The position numbers and the translations under genes were made by a program. A stretch of DNA of 64,000 bases, taken from positions 310,001 to 374,000 of the forward strand of contig NZ_JBIFFV010000001.1 in the NCBI RefSeq assembly GCF_043557345.1. The letters are read 5' to 3'. Positions 16,242 to 24,572 of this stretch are shown one piece after another (positions within the stretch are counted from its first letter, which is position 1; each line of letters starts with the position of its first letter). Under the pieces are notes generated by a model. That model was not told the DNA's origin, made no database searches, and saw only the letters and a list, made by a program, of their open reading frames with translations. The stretch comes from Sulfitobacter sp043557345 (lineage in GTDB: Bacteria; Pseudomonadota; Alphaproteobacteria; Rhodobacterales; Rhodobacteraceae).

Positions 16242-17801
16242 CTAGCGCACCCAAACCTCCACCCGCCGGTTGGCCTGACGGCCCCATTCGCTATCGTCAC
16301 AGGCAATCGGCATCGCCTCGCCAAAGGCATCGACCCGCAGATCGATACGCGACAGGTTGGCGGTGACCGCAGCGGCGCTGACGGCACGCTGTACCGCTTC
16401 GGCACGGCGCAGGGCGATTTCGCGATTGGCCCGCGCGGCCCCCTCGCCATCGCTGAAGCCCACGAACATCAGCCGCCGCGCGTCATATAGCCCCTGTTCC
16501 AAGGCCCGCGCCAACTGCTGCACGTTGGACCGCGACTGCGCATCAAGCCGGATCGACCCCGCCTCGAAGCGGAAAGAGGTGGTCAGCCGCGCCATCGGCA
16601 CAAGCGTCGCCGTCATGCGCTGCAACTCCTCTAGCGGGGTTTCGACACCCGCCGTGATGATCGCATTGGCAAAGCGGTTTCCCTGTTCCTCAACCGGGAT
16701 TTCCTCGGGCGTTTGATCCACGAAACCGGCCCGACGGATCACGATCTGGGCCGAAGGGCCACGGGTAAAGGCCAGAAACTCGCGCGTGATCAACGGCAAG
16801 CGCCGGGCGGGGAAATAGAGGAACATCGGCGCGGTCAGCGGGTAGTCTTCGGTTTTGATCGTGCGCCGTGCGGCATCCAGCGCAAAACCGCAGTTGCCGC
16901 CGAGGGTTAGCACCTCGGTCTCGCCCTGTTCGGCATAGCTGGTGATGCCAAGGGCGAAAACATCCCGCGCGACCGCCTCGGCCAGCGCATCGGGCATGGC
17001 GTGGCGGGTGACATCGGCGCTCAGTTCCAGCCCGGCGGGGGTGAGAACCTGATCCACGATGGCTTGGCTCAACCCGCTATCGGCGGTGGGCAGATGCAAC
17101 TCAATCGGCGCGTCCGGCCCGCCGAGGCGCTGCCAATTCTTGATCTCGCCCGAGAACACCCGCGCCAAAGTCAGTGGCGAGATTTGTTTGACCGGATTGG
17201 ACGGGGCGACCACAGGCACCACCGCATCGAGCGCCAGAACCCGGCTGCGATTGGCCCCAGTCAGATCACCCAAGCCTGCCTCACGGGCATTGATCCGCTC
17301 CTCGCGGCGCACCTCGCGCAGGGCCATGACGACATCGGCCTCATCCGCCAGCAGATCGGCAAAGCCCTCGTTGGTATTGCTTGCCCGGAAATCGAACCGC
17401 GCGGCGAGCTTGCCGTCGTCCTGACGCGCCAGCAGCAGCGCGAAGCGCCCGCTGTCCCCCTCTTCGCGGCTGACGGTATAGCCCTGCCGCGCGGCAAAGG
17501 CTTCGATCAAGGCGGGCATCAGCACCGCCCCCATGGTGGCAGAGCCCGAGAAGCGCACCTCGGCCACGAAATCTTCCAGGTTGGGGCAGCCCGGCCCGGC
17601 GCAGGACACGCCGCTGCTGTCGACGGTCAATTCGCCATAGTCCGTCTCGACACGGTAGAATTCGCCGTCGAACCCCAGCAGGGTGCCGCTGAGTTCGACG
17701 CTGCCATCGCGCGAGGTCAGTGTGATGTCCTGCGCCGCAGATGCGCCCGCTGTAAAAAGCAAAAGTGCGGCGCTGATCGCCGCACGTTTCAACCCGTTCA
17801 T
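16242..17801 (-). CDS. Exported PstS-like substrate-binding protein fused to an OmpA domain
   Basis: 519 residues. Signal peptide at 1-22 (LLLFTAGASA). Residues ~85-350 resemble phosphate-binding (PstS-type) periplasmic proteins: VRFSGSATMGAVLMPALIEAF, SPLTLARVFSGEIKNWQRLGG and LPLITREFLAFTRGPSAQ. Residues ~390-519 are an OmpA/MotB-type peptidoglycan-binding domain: FEAGSIRLDAQSRSNVQQLA, LMFVGFSDGEGAARANREIALRRAEAVQ and WGRQANRRVEVWVR. So one protein would bind a small anion, or have lost that ability, and also hold the cell wall. It follows the unknown exported gene 17821-18792 by 19 bases and is probably co-transcribed with it. No Pst transporter genes are near. Confidence 0.85.
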   Translation of the reverse strand: MNGLKRAAISAALLLFTAGASAAQDITLTSRDGSVELSGTLLGFDGEFYRVETDYGELTVDSSGVSCAGPGCPNLEDFVAEVRFSGSATMGAVLMPALIEAFAARQGYTVSREEGDSGRFALLLARQDDGKLAARFDFRASNTNEGFADLLADEADVVMALREVRREERINAREAGLGDLTGANRSRVLALDAVVPVVAPSNPVKQISPLTLARVFSGEIKNWQRLGGPDAPIELHLPTADSGLSQAIVDQVLTPAGLELSADVTRHAMPDALAEAVARDVFALGITSYAEQGETEVLTLGGNCGFALDAARRTIKTEDYPLTAPMFLYFPARRLPLITREFLAFTRGPSAQIVIRRAGFVDQTPEEIPVEEQGNRFANAIITAGVETPLEELQRMTATLVPMARLTTSFRFEAGSIRLDAQSRSNVQQLARALEQGLYDARRLMFVGFSDGEGAARANREIALRRAEAVQRAVSAAAVTANLSRIDLRVDAFGEAMPIACDDSEWGRQANRRVEVWVR

Positions 17802-17820
17802 CTAGACCTACCCGGTTGCG

Positions 17821-18792
17821 TCAGTTCTGCGCGACTTTCAGGTCTTGGAGCAAATTATTCAACACCAGAAAGTTGCCGACCGCGTCACAGTCCGGCACGG
17901 CGAGGGTCAGGTTCTGAGTTTTCACCGGATCGTCGCCGCGCAGTTCCAGCGCCTGTGCTTCGATCTCAAGCCCGCAGTTCGCCTCGCTTACCTCGGCCTC
18001 CACGCTCAGCGCGACATCGCCCTCCTGCGCCGCTTTGGCGACCGGGAAGCTATAGACTTCGGCCATCAACGGCTCAGCGGTGTCGGTATCGCCATTGCGA
18101 GTCATGAAGCCGCCTTCGCCCAGCACGGCAGCGGTCATATCGCGCGGCGCGCCGGACCAGACATGGCCCGCGTCGCCGTAATCCGCGCCGAACTCGCGGG
18201 CGTGAAGCTCGAACCCTGCCGTGCCTTTCCATTGCAGCACGACGCGGTTGAAATCAGAGAGTTCAGGGACCGAAGTCTGCGCCACCGCGCCATCGCCATT
18301 GCCGAAGGCGAGAATGAAAACAGCCTCTTCCGCCAAGGCCGGGACGGTGACGGACAACTGCCCTTGGTCATCGGTGACTTCGGTGAAAATCATCCCGTTG
18401 TGATGCACGGTCAGCCGCTCATTTGGCAGGCAGGCGGCATCGAGGGTAAGTTTCACCATCGCGGCGGCAACGGCATGGGCTTCGGCGATGATATCGCAGG
18501 TCGCGGGGATCGCGGCGCTGTGGTTTTTCGGGGCGGGCGGCAGGCCTTGGGGCGCTGCGGCCTTGACCACGCGGTCATCCAGCGTCGGCAGGGCAATGGG
18601 GCTTTCAAGCGCGGCAGAGGTCAGGGTGATGCCCTCAACCTCAAGCAAGGCGCCATTGTCGGCCACCGGAAGCTGCGCCTCACCTGCGCCATAGCGCTGC
18701 TGCGCGGTGTCGGAGCTTTGCATGACATAGCCAATGCCCACTGCACAGGCCAGAGTGCCGACAGCTGTCAGAATTTCTTTCGTGCGCCGCAT
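17821..18792 (-). CDS. Conserved-looking exported protein of unknown function
   Basis: 323 residues, preceded by a good AAGGAG ribosome-binding site. The N-terminus (MRRTKEILTAVGTLACAVGIGYVMQ) is a signal anchor or uncleaved signal. The remainder is mainly small and acidic residues with beta-strand-like patterns and a few cysteines (CDIIAEAH, DAACLPNERL, EANCGLEIEA, VPDCDAVGNF) that could form disulfides in the periplasm. I recognise no family. It lies directly downstream of secA on the same strand, with a hairpin between, and just ahead of the PstS/OmpA gene. That makes an envelope function likely but unspecified. Confidence 0.65.
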   Translation of the reverse strand: MRRTKEILTAVGTLACAVGIGYVMQSSDTAQQRYGAGEAQLPVADNGALLEVEGITLTSAALESPIALPTLDDRVVKAAAPQGLPPAPKNHSAAIPATCDIIAEAHAVAAAMVKLTLDAACLPNERLTVHHNGMIFTEVTDDQGQLSVTVPALAEEAVFILAFGNGDGAVAQTSVPELSDFNRVVLQWKGTAGFELHAREFGADYGDAGHVWSGAPRDMTAAVLGEGGFMTRNGDTDTAEPLMAEVYSFPVAKAAQEGDVALSVEAEVSEANCGLEIEAQALELRGDDPVKTQNLTLAVPDCDAVGNFLVLNNLLQDLKVAQN

Positions 18793-18839
18793 GACAAGTC
18801 TCCTTCAACGGATTCGTTAGAGACTTTATGGGCGCGGAT

Positions 18840-18860
18840 CAGGGCCGGGGTATGGCCCTG
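18840..18860. terminator. Inverted repeat downstream of secA
   Basis: CAGGGCC (18840-18846) and GGCCCTG (18854-18860) form a perfect 7-bp stem with a seven-base loop, between the secA stop and the next gene. No T run on either side, so termination would be weak. Confidence 0.35.
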
Positions 18861-18894
18861 AAACGCCAAGTTATGGGCGAAAAGGTGACGCCGC

Positions 18895-21597
18895 TCAGGT
18901 GATCTGGCCGTGGCAGTGTTTGAACTTTTTGCCAGAGCCGCAGGGGCAAGGATCGTTCCGGCCCGGGTTGCCCCATGTGGACGGATCGTTCTCGTCAAAG
19001 CCGGGGGCTGCGGCTTCGGCCTGTTCAGAGGCCTCATCCGCCGCCTCGCTCGCCGCAGCCTGCATCGCAGCCTGTCGGGCGGCCATTTCCTGCATCATCT
19101 CGCGGCGCTGCTCTTCGCTCATCGGTTGGATCTGACCCAGCTTCTGGGTCACCTCCTGCCGCAGACTGTCGAGCATCGTCTCAAACAATTGGAAGGCTTC
19201 GTTCTTATACTCGTTCAGCGGATCGCGCTGTGCGTAGCTGCGGAAGCCCACGACCGAGCGCAGATGTTCGAGCGTCAGCAGGTGGTCGCGCCATTTGGTG
19301 TCGATCGCTTGCAACAACAGCTGTTTCTCGATGTTGCGCATGTTCTCTTCGCCAAAGGCTTCGGCCTTCTTGGCCATCAGCTCATCCGTGGCTTTCATCA
19401 GACGTTCGCGGATCACCTCGTCATCCACGCCGTCCTCTTCGCACCATGCGATGATCGGCACGTCGACGTTCAACTGTTCGATCACCGCGGCATAGAAACC
19501 TTGGGTGTCCCACTGATCGGCGTAGGTCTTGGGCGGCATATAGGTGTCGATCAGATCGTCGATTACCTGCTCGCGCATGTCGGTGACGATCTCATTGAGG
19601 TTGTCCGCCTCCATGATCTCGCGGCGCTGGCCAAAGATCACTTTGCGCTGCTCGTTCATCACATCGTCAAACTTCAACAGCTGCTTTCGGATGTCAAAGT
19701 TGCGGCCCTCGACCTTCGCCTGCGCCCGCTCCAGCGATTTGTTGACCCATGGGTGCACGATGGCTTCGCCATCTTTCAGGCCCAGCGTCGTCAGCACTTT
19801 CTCAAGCCGCTCCGAGCCGAAGATGCGCATCAGGTCATCTTCGAGCGACAGGAAGAACGAAGTGCGGCCCGGGTCACCCTGACGGCCCGAACGGCCCCGC
19901 AGCTGGTTGTCGATGCGACGGCTCTCGTGACGCTCGGAGGCCAGAACGTAGAGACCGCCAGCCTCCAGCACCTTCTGCTTTTCCTCGGCATGCTGCGCTT
20001 CGATCTGGGCCCGGATGTTGGCCGGGTCGGCCTCGGGGTCGGCATCCAGCGCGTCGATCACTTTCAATTCGACGTTGCCACCCAACTGAATATCGGTGCC
20101 GCGGCCCGCCATATTGGTGGCGATGGTCACCGCGCCCAGCTTGCCCGCTTCGGCGATGATCTGCGCCTCTTGCTCGTGCTGGCGGGCGTTGAGCACGTTG
20201 TGCTCGATCCCGGCGGCGGTCAGCATGGCGCTGAGCTGTTCGGACTTCTCGATCGAGGTGGTGCCGACAAGGCAGGGCTGCCCCTTGGCATGGGCCTCTT
20301 TGACCCGTTCGATCATCGCCTCGTACTTCTCACGCGCGGTGCGATAAACGGCATCGTCTTCGTCCACACGGGCGATTGGCACATTGGTCGGCACTTCGAC
20401 CACGCCGAGGCCGTAGATCTCGGCGAATTCTTCGGCTTCGGTCAGGGCCGTGCCGGTCATGCCGCCCAGTTTGTCGTAAAGGCGGAAGTAGTTTTGGAAG
20501 GTGACGCTGGCGAGGGTCACGTTCTCGGGCTGGATATCAACGCCTTCCTTGGCTTCGATCGCTTGGTGCAGGCCGTCCGACAGGCGGCGGCCCGGCATCA
20601 TGCGGCCGGTGAATTCGTCAATCAATGTCACCGCGCCGTCGCGCACGATGTAGTCCTTGTCGCGCTGGAACAGCTTATGCGCGCGCAGACCTTGGTTGAC
20701 GTGGTGCACGATGGTCGTACTTTCGGGGTCGTAAAGGGTCATCCCCTCTTCGATCAATTCCCGCGCGCGCAACTGCTCTTCGAGGAACTCGTTGCCCTCG
20801 TCGGTGAAGGTCACGTTGCGGGTTTTCTCGTCCAGCTCGTAATGTTCATCGGTGAGCGAGGGGATCAGCGCGTCGATGATCTGGTACATCTCGGAACGGT
20901 CCTGCGACGGGCCAGAGATGATCAGCGGCGTCCGCGCTTCGTCGATCAAAATGCTGTCGACTTCGTCCACGATGGCAAAGTTATGCCCGCGTTGCAGCAT
21001 GTCCGAGAGGTTCGACTTCATATTGTCGCGCAGGTAGTCGAAGCCCAACTCGTTGTTGGTGGCATAGGTGATGTCGCAGGCATAGGCCGCGCGTTTCTGA
21101 TCCTCGGGCATGCCGGAATAGGCGACCCCGGTGGTCAGACCGAGCGCGCCAAAAACCTTGCCCATCCATTCGGCGTCACGTTTGGCGAGGTATTCGTTCA
21201 CGGTCACCACATGGACGCCCTTATGCGTCAGACCGTTGAGGTAGGCCGCGAAGGTCGCGGTCAGGGTCTTGCCCTCACCGGTCTTCTGCTCTGCGATATT
21301 GCCCTGATGCAGGAAGATGCCGCCCAGAAGCTGGGTGTCAAAGGCGCGCAGACCAAGGGTGCGGCGGGCGGCTTCGCGGCAATTGGCAAAGGCTTCGGGC
21401 AGCAGATCGTCAAGGCTTTCGCCCGCCTCGGCCCGTTTGCCCAGTTCCGCGGTGCGCGTTTTGATCTCGTCGTCGCTTAGCTTTTCGAACTCAGGCTCCA
21501 GCGCATTGATCCGTGCCACAAGCGGACGGGTCGCCTTGATCTTCCGGTCGTTTGGCGTGCCAAAGACCTTTTTGGCGATTGTTCCGATACCCAGCAT
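18895..21597 (-). CDS. secA: Preprotein translocase ATPase SecA
   Basis: 900 residues from the ATG at 21597 (MLGIGTIAKKVFGTPNDRK), chosen because GGGAGA sits at the right distance and the protein begins like other SecA proteins. Helicase motifs are clear: QKTGEGKTLTATFAAYLNGL, VDEVDSILIDEARTPLIISG and TNMAGRGTDIQLGGNVE. The C-terminus has the zinc tail (NDPCPCGSGKKFKHCHG) that binds SecB and lipids. It powers post-translational export through SecYEG. A near-consensus promoter lies about 105 bases upstream, in the gap shared with the divergent parvulin gene. Confidence 0.98.
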   Translation of the reverse strand: MLGIGTIAKKVFGTPNDRKIKATRPLVARINALEPEFEKLSDDEIKTRTAELGKRAEAGESLDDLLPEAFANCREAARRTLGLRAFDTQLLGGIFLHQGNIAEQKTGEGKTLTATFAAYLNGLTHKGVHVVTVNEYLAKRDAEWMGKVFGALGLTTGVAYSGMPEDQKRAAYACDITYATNNELGFDYLRDNMKSNLSDMLQRGHNFAIVDEVDSILIDEARTPLIISGPSQDRSEMYQIIDALIPSLTDEHYELDEKTRNVTFTDEGNEFLEEQLRARELIEEGMTLYDPESTTIVHHVNQGLRAHKLFQRDKDYIVRDGAVTLIDEFTGRMMPGRRLSDGLHQAIEAKEGVDIQPENVTLASVTFQNYFRLYDKLGGMTGTALTEAEEFAEIYGLGVVEVPTNVPIARVDEDDAVYRTAREKYEAMIERVKEAHAKGQPCLVGTTSIEKSEQLSAMLTAAGIEHNVLNARQHEQEAQIIAEAGKLGAVTIATNMAGRGTDIQLGGNVELKVIDALDADPEADPANIRAQIEAQHAEEKQKVLEAGGLYVLASERHESRRIDNQLRGRSGRQGDPGRTSFFLSLEDDLMRIFGSERLEKVLTTLGLKDGEAIVHPWVNKSLERAQAKVEGRNFDIRKQLLKFDDVMNEQRKVIFGQRREIMEADNLNEIVTDMREQVIDDLIDTYMPPKTYADQWDTQGFYAAVIEQLNVDVPIIAWCEEDGVDDEVIRERLMKATDELMAKKAEAFGEENMRNIEKQLLLQAIDTKWRDHLLTLEHLRSVVGFRSYAQRDPLNEYKNEAFQLFETMLDSLRQEVTQKLGQIQPMSEEQRREMMQEMAARQAAMQAAASEAADEASEQAEAAAPGFDENDPSTWGNPGRNDPCPCGSGKKFKHCHGQIT

Positions 21598-21701
21598 GTA
21601 ATCTCCCGCCGAAGTTATGATGTCTTGCGCCGATCTGGTTGCCGAGCGCCATGGCAGCCCATAGATAGTGGATGAGCCCGCGCCTCTCAGCGCCATAAGG
21701 C

Positions 21702-21730
21702 GATGTAAGGGGCGTGCCATACACTGTCAA
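21702..21730 (-). promoter_or_regulatory. Predicted sigma-70 promoter of secA
   Basis: Minus strand TTGACA (21725-21730, perfect -35), a 17-base spacer and TACATC (21702-21707). It gives a leader of roughly 100 bases before the secA ATG, which could host translational control; I could not identify a SecM-like peptide. Confidence 0.55.
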
Positions 21731-21731
21731 T

Positions 21732-21747
21732 GTAGCAGCCCTGCTAC
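21732..21747. repeat. Perfect 7-bp inverted repeat in the secA/parvulin divergent region
   Basis: GTAGCAG (21732-21738), two bases, CTGCTAC (21741-21747). It lies next to the secA -35 box and 23 bases ahead of the parvulin ATG: either a small mRNA hairpin or an operator. Confidence 0.35.
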
Positions 21748-21770
21748 GAAGGAAGCGATTGGACCCAACC

Positions 21771-22619
21771 ATGCAAAAACCCCTCACTTTTCTGTCGTCT
21801 TTGGCGCTTGCCGCCGCTGTGGCGCTGCCTGTGGCCGCCCAGGACGAACCGGGTCTCGACACGGTTGTTGCCACCGTCAACGACACTGAAATCACGCTTG
21901 GGCATATGATCGTCGCCCGCGCAAGCCTGCCCCAGCAGTACCAACAACTGCCCGAGGACGTGCTGTTCAAAGGTCTTCTGGACCAGCTCGTGCAGCAAAC
22001 GGCCCTCGCCGACAGCTTTACCGGCGAATTGCCGCCGCGTGTGACCCTGTCGCTCGAGAATGAGACCCGCTCGCTCACCGCCGGTGAAGCGATCGAAGGC
22101 GTCATGGCCGAGCCGGTCAGCGACGAAGAACTGCAAGCGGCCTATGACGCGCAGTACAAAGATGCCGAGCCTGAGCCAGAGTTCAACGCCTCGCATATCC
22201 TTGTCGAAACCAAGGAAGAAGCCGACGCGATCAAAGCAGAACTTGATGGCGGCGCGGACTTTGCCGAGCTTGCCAAAGAGAAATCGACCGGTCCCTCCGG
22301 CCCCGGTGGCGGCTCCTTGGGGTGGTTCGGCCCCGGCATGATGGTGCCCGCCTTTGAAGAGGCTGTGACCGGCATGGAAGCTGGCAGCGTGTCCGAGCCG
22401 GTGGAAACCCAGTTCGGCTGGCATGTCATCAAGCTGAACGAGACGCGCACCGCCGAAGCCCCCGCGCTGGAAGACGTGCGTGAAGAGCTGGAAACCCAAA
22501 TCCGCCAGACCAAGGTGCAAGAGGCTATCGAAAGCCTGACTAACTCCGCCGAGGTGGACCGCAGCGCGGCCGAAGGCATCGACCCTTCCGTTCTTAACAA
22601 CATTGAATGGCTGAACTAA
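21771..22619 (+). CDS. Periplasmic parvulin-type peptidyl-prolyl isomerase
   Basis: 282 residues. The ATG at 21771 starts a clear signal peptide (LSSLALAAAVALPVAAQ, cleavage near 24). The parvulin domain occupies ~135-245: ASHILVETKEEADAIKAEL, GPGGGSLGWFGPGMMVPAFE and TQFGWHVIKLNE. It should catalyse cis-trans isomerisation at prolines in secreted proteins, like PrsA or PpiD/SurA relatives. It is divergent from secA, a logical pairing for export and folding. argJ follows after 3 bases, so the two are co-transcribed despite unrelated roles. Confidence 0.9.
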   Translation: MQKPLTFLSSLALAAAVALPVAAQDEPGLDTVVATVNDTEITLGHMIVARASLPQQYQQLPEDVLFKGLLDQLVQQTALADSFTGELPPRVTLSLENETRSLTAGEAIEGVMAEPVSDEELQAAYDAQYKDAEPEPEFNASHILVETKEEADAIKAELDGGADFAELAKEKSTGPSGPGGGSLGWFGPGMMVPAFEEAVTGMEAGSVSEPVETQFGWHVIKLNETRTAEAPALEDVREELETQIRQTKVQEAIESLTNSAEVDRSAAEGIDPSVLNNIEWLN

Positions 22620-22622
22620 CTC

Positions 22623-23849
22623 ATGGCTAAATCCCTGGCTGTCTCGCCGCTCGCCCCGGCCCGTTTTCCCGATCTGCCGGTTATCGACGGCGTGACATTC
22701 GCCACCATCGCCGCAGGCGTGCGCTATCAAGGGCGCACCGATGTGATGTTGGCGAAACTGGCGCCGGGCAGCGCCGTGGCGGGGGCGTTCACACGCTCCG
22801 CCACCCGCGCGGCCCCGGTGCTGGATTGCCAGGCCAAGATCGGCGGCGCCTCGGACGAAGGCGCCGCCATCGTCGTGAACTCCGGCAACGCCAATGCCTT
22901 TACCGGACGCGGCGGCATCGACGCGGTCGAAGCGATCACCGCCGCCGCTGCCGATGCCTGCGGCGTGCCGCAAGCTCGTGTCTTCACCTCCTCCACCGGG
23001 GTGATCGGCGAGCCGCTGCCACATGAGCGTATCACTGCCGTATTGGGAGACCTCCACGCGAAACTCGACCCCGCGGGAATCGAAGACGCGGCGCGCGCCA
23101 TCATGACGACAGACACCTTCCCCAAAGGGGCCAGCGCCAAGGTTGAGATCGACGGCAAAACCGTCTCTATCGCGGGGATCGCCAAGGGCTCGGGCATGAT
23201 CGCGCCCGATATGGCCACCATGCTGGTCTATATCTTTACCGATGCGGTCCTGGCGACCGACGCGCTGCAACAGCGCCTTTCGATCCATACCGAGACGACA
23301 TTCAACTGCATCACCGTCGACAGCGACACCTCCACCTCTGATGCTCTGATCATGGCCGCGACAGGCGCCTCCGGTGTCGATGTATCGGGCAACGAGGCAT
23401 TCGATGCGGCCCTGCGCGACGTGATGATGGACCTCGCACATCAGGTCGTCAAAGATGGCGAAGGCGCGCAGAAATTCGTCGAGGTGGCCGTGACCGGCGC
23501 CTCCAATGACAACGAGGCCAAGGTTCATGCCATGGCCATCGCGAACTCCCCCCTGATCAAAACCGCCATCGCCGGCGAAGACCCCAACTGGGGCCGCGTC
23601 GTCATGGCCATCGGGAAATCGGGTGCTGCGGCGGACCGTGACCGTTTGTCGATCCGGTTCGGCGATATCGAAGTTGCCCGCGAGGGATGGCGCAGCCCCG
23701 ACTACTCCGAAGAGGATGCCGCCGCGCATATGAAGGGTCAGAATATCACCATCGGGGTCGATCTGGGCCTTGGTGAGGGGCAGTGCACCGTTTGGACCTG
23801 CGACCTGACCCATGGCTATATCGATATCAACGCCGACTATCGGTCCTGA
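22623..23849 (+). CDS. argJ: Glutamate N-acetyltransferase / amino-acid acetyltransferase
   Basis: 408 residues. The autocleavage region KGSGMIAPDMATML near 190-203 has the conserved threonine that becomes the nucleophile of the beta chain, and NCITVDSDTSTSD follows. The enzyme transfers acetyl from N-acetylornithine to glutamate, recycling the acetyl group in arginine synthesis. It may also use acetyl-CoA if bifunctional, which sequence alone does not settle. It sits between a parvulin and mutT; argG lies 28 kb away at 52064. Confidence 0.95.
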   Translation: MAKSLAVSPLAPARFPDLPVIDGVTFATIAAGVRYQGRTDVMLAKLAPGSAVAGAFTRSATRAAPVLDCQAKIGGASDEGAAIVVNSGNANAFTGRGGIDAVEAITAAAADACGVPQARVFTSSTGVIGEPLPHERITAVLGDLHAKLDPAGIEDAARAIMTTDTFPKGASAKVEIDGKTVSIAGIAKGSGMIAPDMATMLVYIFTDAVLATDALQQRLSIHTETTFNCITVDSDTSTSDALIMAATGASGVDVSGNEAFDAALRDVMMDLAHQVVKDGEGAQKFVEVAVTGASNDNEAKVHAMAIANSPLIKTAIAGEDPNWGRVVMAIGKSGAAADRDRLSIRFGDIEVAREGWRSPDYSEEDAAAHMKGQNITIGVDLGLGEGQCTVWTCDLTHGYIDINADYRS

Positions 23850-23853
23850 GCAG

Positions 23854-24252
23854 ATGAAGACAGTGCTGGTTTCCGCCGCGGCCTTGATCGACATCGATGG
23901 CCGCGTGCTCTTGACCCAACGGCCCCAAGGCAAGCCGATGGCGGGCCTTTGGGAGTTTCCGGGCGGCAAGATCGAACCGGGAGAGACACCAGAGGCGGCG
24001 TTGATCCGCGAGTTGCACGAGGAACTGGGGATTGAGACATGGGAATCCTGTCTTGCCCCGCTAACCTTTGCCAGCCACAGCTACAGTGATTTCCACCTGC
24101 TGATGCCGCTGTTCGCCTGCCGCAAATGGGGCGGCACCCCGGTTTCGCGCGAGGGGCAGATCCTGAAATGGGTGCGCCCGAACGAAATGCGCGCCTATCC
24201 GATGCCCGAGGCAGACGTGCCGCTAATATCAATATTGCGTGATTGGCTCTAG
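23854..24252 (+). CDS. mutT: 8-oxo-dGTP diphosphatase (Nudix)
   Basis: 132 residues from the ATG at 23854, four bases after the argJ stop. The Nudix box GGKIEPGETPEAALIRELHE continuing to ELGI is intact, and PMAGLWEFPGG is the MutT-type lead-in. It hydrolyses oxidised dGTP to keep it out of DNA. The argJ-mutT order is common in Rhodobacteraceae. A longer in-frame start inside argJ is possible but has no good ribosome-binding site. Confidence 0.9.
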   Translation: MKTVLVSAAALIDIDGRVLLTQRPQGKPMAGLWEFPGGKIEPGETPEAALIRELHEELGIETWESCLAPLTFASHSYSDFHLLMPLFACRKWGGTPVSREGQILKWVRPNEMRAYPMPEADVPLISILRDWL

Positions 24253-24369
24253 CGCAGAGTGGCAGAATTGCACTAGTGAACGGCAATCGCTCAGCATGTT
24301 GCGGATTTTTTAACCGAATGCGCATCATCCTGAGGCAGAGTTGTAACATCTGTATGAAAGGGTGCCGAC

Positions 24370-24492
24370 ATGTTGAGAACCATCGCAATCGGAAGTTCCA
24401 TTTACGTTCAGGGTATCTTTGTAAAAATGTTGGCGGGCGGTCGCATGGCCGTTCAGGTCGACGGGAAGATTTTCGAAGGCAGACCTGTCTGA
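24370..24492 (+). CDS. Small protein of 40 residues, unknown function
   Basis: A short frame from ATG 24370 to TGA 24492, with an AAAGGG ribosome-binding site about nine bases upstream. It fills the only stretch of about 300 bases in the window without a larger gene. The peptide starts MLRTIAIGSSIYVQGIFVKM and ends in DGKIFEGRPV. I think similar small proteins occur in related genomes, from memory and unverified. A perfect 12-bp hairpin follows the stop, as expected for a separate transcript. The upstream part (24253-24369) shows no convincing promoter. Confidence 0.5.
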   Translation: MLRTIAIGSSIYVQGIFVKMLAGGRMAVQVDGKIFEGRPV

Positions 24493-24503
24493 AAAATCTC
24501 TTC

Positions 24504-24537
24504 GGAACGCCTATTGAGGTGAACAAATAGGCGTTCC
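24504..24537. terminator. Perfect 12-bp stem-loop after the small protein
   Basis: GGAACGCCTATT (24504-24515) and AATAGGCGTTCC (24526-24537), with a 10-base loop. The downstream T run is weak (TTTT about ten bases later). Probably a terminator or a 3' stabiliser for the small gene, lying just ahead of the lipid kinase gene. Confidence 0.55.
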
Positions 24538-24572
24538 ACCGCGTTTTCCCCGAGCATTTGGCAGGGGAACTT

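Noticed and set aside
18910..21480. An 856-codon open frame on the plus strand.
   Set aside because: It lies wholly antisense to secA. Its residue make-up (His, Gln, Val-rich, no motifs) is what the complement of a GC-rich gene gives.
21744..23969. A 741-codon minus-strand frame.
   Set aside because: Antisense to the parvulin and argJ genes, which have clear families; no motifs of its own.
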